Shown piece by piece: positions 5,969 through 7,053 of a stretch of DNA of 7,053 nt. A program made the position numbers and the translations under genes. The notes below the pieces were generated by a model, which had not been told where the DNA came from, did not search any database, and saw only the letters and a program-made list of their open reading frames with translations. This DNA comes from Celeribacter indicus (lineage in GTDB: Bacteria; Pseudomonadota; Alphaproteobacteria; Rhodobacterales; Rhodobacteraceae), in the NCBI RefSeq assembly GCF_000819565.1, contig NZ_CP004398.1, positions 1 through 7,053 of the forward strand, given 5' to 3'. Position 1 is the stretch's first letter, and each line of letters opens with the position of its first letter.

Positions 5969-6531
5969 GCGTCAAAGACCCCTTCCAGCAGCTCGTTGAT
6001 GAAATCACCCTGATCCGGCAGGACATGGAACGCCTGAAGCGGACCAGTCTGGACAAGGAAGATGCCGAAGCCCTGCACGAAATGCTGGCCGAGGGTGTGG
6101 ATCGGATGTGCAAGGTTGGCCCCGAAGTCCAGAAAGCCGTCGAGATGCGTTTGCTGGGGGTTGCGGCAGTGCTCCGGGAAGAGACCGCCAAAGCCGCTGC
6201 GAGCGCCGCTGAGGGGGCTATCGCGAAAACCCGGACCGAGAGCCTCGAAGCCGCCCGGAGCCTCTCACAGGCCGCCGGAGAGGCCCGCAGGCAGGCGTGG
6301 CGCTACTTTGGCGGGTTCTGGGTGTGGTTGGCCTCCATGCTCGCCACAGGGGCCGTTCTGGGCCTTCTGCTGGCCTATGGCATGGAAACGGCCAAGTCGG
6401 CCCTCTCGGTCGATGATCTGGTGCGCTACAACTGCGGTAGATCGTGGTTCGGTGGGCAGGTCGTGGACCAGGACAACGGATCCAGCTTCTGCGCCTTCTG
6501 GATCAGGCAAGTACCGCAAGGGGAGAATTGA
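5965..6531 (+). CDS. Single-pass membrane protein coupled to mobC
   Basis: This protein of 188 residues starts at ATG 5965, overlapping the mobC stop in ATGA, with AAGGCGG at 5951-5957; translation is probably coupled. Residues 1-112 are almost all helical and charged, with heptad-like stretches at 7-45 and 60-112 (EETAKAAASAAEGAIAKTRT), likely a coiled coil. Residues 115-138 (FGGFWVWLASMLATGAVLGL onward) form one transmembrane helix. The last 50 residues are a small tail with Cys157 and Cys176 near NCGRSWFGG and SSFCAFWI. The arginines before the helix predict a cytoplasmic N-terminus, so the tail would be periplasmic and the cysteines could bond. Size and layout recall RSF1010 MobB, which contacts the secretion machinery, but I see no clear sequence match. 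Relaxosome anchoring is the best guess; entry exclusion is an alternative. Confidence 0.75.
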   Translation: MSVKDPFQQLVDEITLIRQDMERLKRTSLDKEDAEALHEMLAEGVDRMCKVGPEVQKAVEMRLLGVAAVLREETAKAAASAAEGAIAKTRTESLEAARSLSQAAGEARRQAWRYFGGFWVWLASMLATGAVLGLLLAYGMETAKSALSVDDLVRYNCGRSWFGGQVVDQDNGSSFCAFWIRQVPQGEN

Positions 6532-6870
6532 GGAGCCACCGACCTCCTTCCCATTCTCAGCACAATCCGACCGTTGCCACAGGCGTTGAAAGGCGAGATT
6601 GGGGATAACCCTTCCCCTCCCTGCCTGACCCACCCCATCCGGTTGGCGTTTCGCCAGCGGTATGTACGAACATCATCAGCAATGGTGCGAAAAACGCACT
6701 GACAGATAAACAGGCTCCTCCGTCGCCTGTGTCAGTCAAAAACTCCACCCCCGCCCGATCGTTCGCCAGCTTACTGACGAGCGCTACCGATCGAACGAGC
6801 GTGGATTTTTTGCCCTCCTATAGATCATTAGAAGGCGGAAAATTTCGAGCCAATAAAAACAAGGACTTAA
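6532..6870. other. Non-coding region between mobilization genes and origin repeats
   Basis: About 340 bp hold no supported gene; the only frames here lack ribosome sites. Visible structures are a hairpin at 6639-6660 (7 pairs around a TTT loop), a long bulged stem at 6698-6736, TCGTTCG (6759-6765) pairing with CGAACGA (6792-6798) shortly before a T6 run at 6806-6811, and the direct repeat ACGAGCG at 6777-6783 and 6795-6801. Base content falls from GC-rich to AT-rich toward 6870. It may hold the terminator of the mobC operon and part of the replication origin. Confidence 0.6.
6698..6736. terminator. Bulged long stem, possible terminator
   Basis: ACTGAC (6698-6703) and ACAGGC (6710-6715) pair with GCCTGT (6725-6730) and GTCAGT (6731-6736), a 12-bp stem with a 6-nt bulge (AGATAA) on one side and a 9-nt loop. 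On the minus strand the stem is followed by GCG and five T; on the plus strand only by CAAAAA. It would work better as a minus-strand terminator, although the nearest gene ends on the plus strand. A single-strand replication structure is an alternative. Confidence 0.4.
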
Positions 6871-6876
6871 GGGGGG

Positions 6877-6904
6877 GGGGTAGGTCACAGCTGTGACCTA
6901 CCCC
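6877..6904. repeat. 28-bp perfect palindrome
   Basis: The half-site GGGGTAGGTCACAG (6877-6890) is followed with no spacer by its exact reverse complement (6891-6904). It suits a dimeric DNA-binding protein such as Rep or the HTH protein at 582-977. The first 11 bases, GGGGTAGGTCA, recur at 7044-7053 plus base 1 in the circle, just before the Rep start, so the same protein may bind both places. Confidence 0.85.
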
Positions 6905-6926
6905 TAGCTCATAGCTGTGACCTAGG
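6903..6926. repeat. Imperfect 24-bp palindrome, second operator-like site
   Basis: CCTAGCTCATAG meets CTGTGACCTAGG with two mismatched pairs. It shares AGCTGTGACCTA exactly with the first palindrome (6889-6900 and 6913-6924), and the two centres are 24 bp apart. The left half contains CCCCTAGCTCAT (6901-6912), which is the reverse complement of ATGAGCTAGGGG at 7036-7047 and 5-16. Confidence 0.7.
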
Positions 6927-6931
6927 TCTGC

Positions 6932-7032
6932 TCGAAATTTGAACAAGCTTGACCGATATTTGACGGGTCAGTATGGTCGAAATTAGAGCAGCCAGATAAA
7001 GATATGCTGCAGATTTAACTGATATTTGAACA
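6932..7032 (+). repeat. Iteron-like 14-mer array
   Basis: Four related units are visible: TCGAAATTTGAACA (6932), CCGATATTTGACGG (6953), TCGAAATTAGAGCA (6977) and CTGATATTTGAACA (7019). Start spacings are 21, 24 and 42 bp, and a degenerate GATAT-containing unit near 6999 fills the 42-bp gap. The consensus is about YYGAWATTTGAACA. Spacing near two helical turns puts all sites on one face of the DNA, as expected for Rep-binding iterons. An inverted copy lies at 6837-6850. Confidence 0.6.
6949..6977 (+). promoter_or_regulatory. Candidate rep promoter inside the iterons
   Basis: TTGACC at 6949-6954 matches five of six -35 positions, the spacer is 17 bp, and TATGGT at 6972-6977 matches four of six -10 positions. 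Transcription would begin near 6984 and reach rep about 70 nt later. The -35, spacer and start overlap the second and third iterons, so Rep binding there would repress its own gene. Confidence 0.45.
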
Positions 7033-7053
7033 TGGATGAGCTAGGGGTAGGTC
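7031..7053 (+). repeat. Tandem 17-mer repeat bridging the circular junction
   Basis: CATGGATGAGCTAGGGG occurs at 7031-7047 and again at 7053 joined to 1-16 when the circle is closed, a 22-bp period. The second copy contains the first Rep start codon, and both supply AGGGG elements that can act as ribosome sites for ATG 1 or ATG 28. Sequences after the copies differ (TAGGTC against GAGAAC), so this is a true repeat and not an untrimmed assembly overlap. Confidence 0.7.

Larger units (their letters stand above)
6837..7053. other. oriV: Probable origin of replication (oriV)
   Basis: This AT-rich stretch lies directly upstream of rep in the circle, where pBBR1-type plasmids keep their origin. 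It combines an inverted iteron (AAATTTCGAGC at 6840-6850, exact reverse complement of 6930-6940), a G10 tract (6871-6880), two palindromes with centres 24 bp apart, a set of 14-mer iterons and tandem 17-mers. The mix of iterons, AT-rich DNA and Rep-proximal operators is what an initiator-dependent origin shows. Function is inferred from position and repeats only. Confidence 0.65.

Noticed and set aside
6557..6748. 63-residue minus-strand frame
   Set aside because: Lacks a ribosome site and overlaps the hairpin at 6698-6736; composition looks random.
7031..7053. Untrimmed overlap from circular assembly
   Set aside because: The 16-17 matching bases at the two ends are followed by different sequence, so the ends are not duplicates of each other.

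Overview
The window reads as a complete small mobilizable plasmid, opened at the start codon of its replication gene. No gene is cut at either end. The last bases (7031-7047) and the first bases (1-16) carry two tandem copies of one motif that fit together across the junction. The host is most likely an alphaproteobacterium, perhaps Rhodobacterales such as Paracoccus relatives. This rests on gene content and GC-rich codon use, not on a marker gene, so the genus is a guess. Circularity is inferred.

Layout. (1) Replication and maintenance, 1-1495, plus strand: a pBBR1-type Rep, a small helix-turn-helix/coiled-coil protein and a PemK/MazF-like toxin lie close together, followed by a structured non-coding stretch with a good intrinsic terminator. 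(2) Chromate resistance, about 1500-4270, plus strand: a spacer with a perfect 17-bp inverted repeat, a sigma70-like promoter, a rhodanese-ChrB fusion, a full-length ChrA chromate transporter, and a superoxide-dismutase-like chrC gene cut off after roughly 75 residues. (3) Mobilization, 4322-6531: an IncQ/RSF1010-like MOBQ relaxase on the minus strand, an RSF1010-like oriT (hairpin followed by TAAGTGGGCAC), and on the plus strand a MobC-like protein translationally coupled to a single-pass membrane protein. (4) Origin region, 6532-7053: about 340 bp of non-coding DNA with hairpins, then a G10 tract, a 28-bp perfect palindrome, a second imperfect palindrome 24 bp further on, iteron-like 14-mers spaced about two helical turns apart, a candidate rep promoter inside them, and the tandem repeats that overlap the Rep start.

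How it fits together. Rep would act on the iterons and palindromes just upstream of its own gene, giving replication and probably autoregulation. The toxin and its HTH neighbour may stabilise the plasmid and would share transcripts with rep. The chr genes are the cargo: ChrA exports chromate, and the ChrB fusion probably senses or processes chromate. The truncated chrC marks the edge of an imported cassette. MobA, MobC and the membrane protein would let the plasmid be moved by a helper conjugation system, since there are no mating-pair genes. The least ordinary parts are the nested repeats at the origin, the MazF-like toxin without a standard antitoxin, the ORF-free transcript-like unit at 1376-1495, and the membrane protein coupled to mobC.
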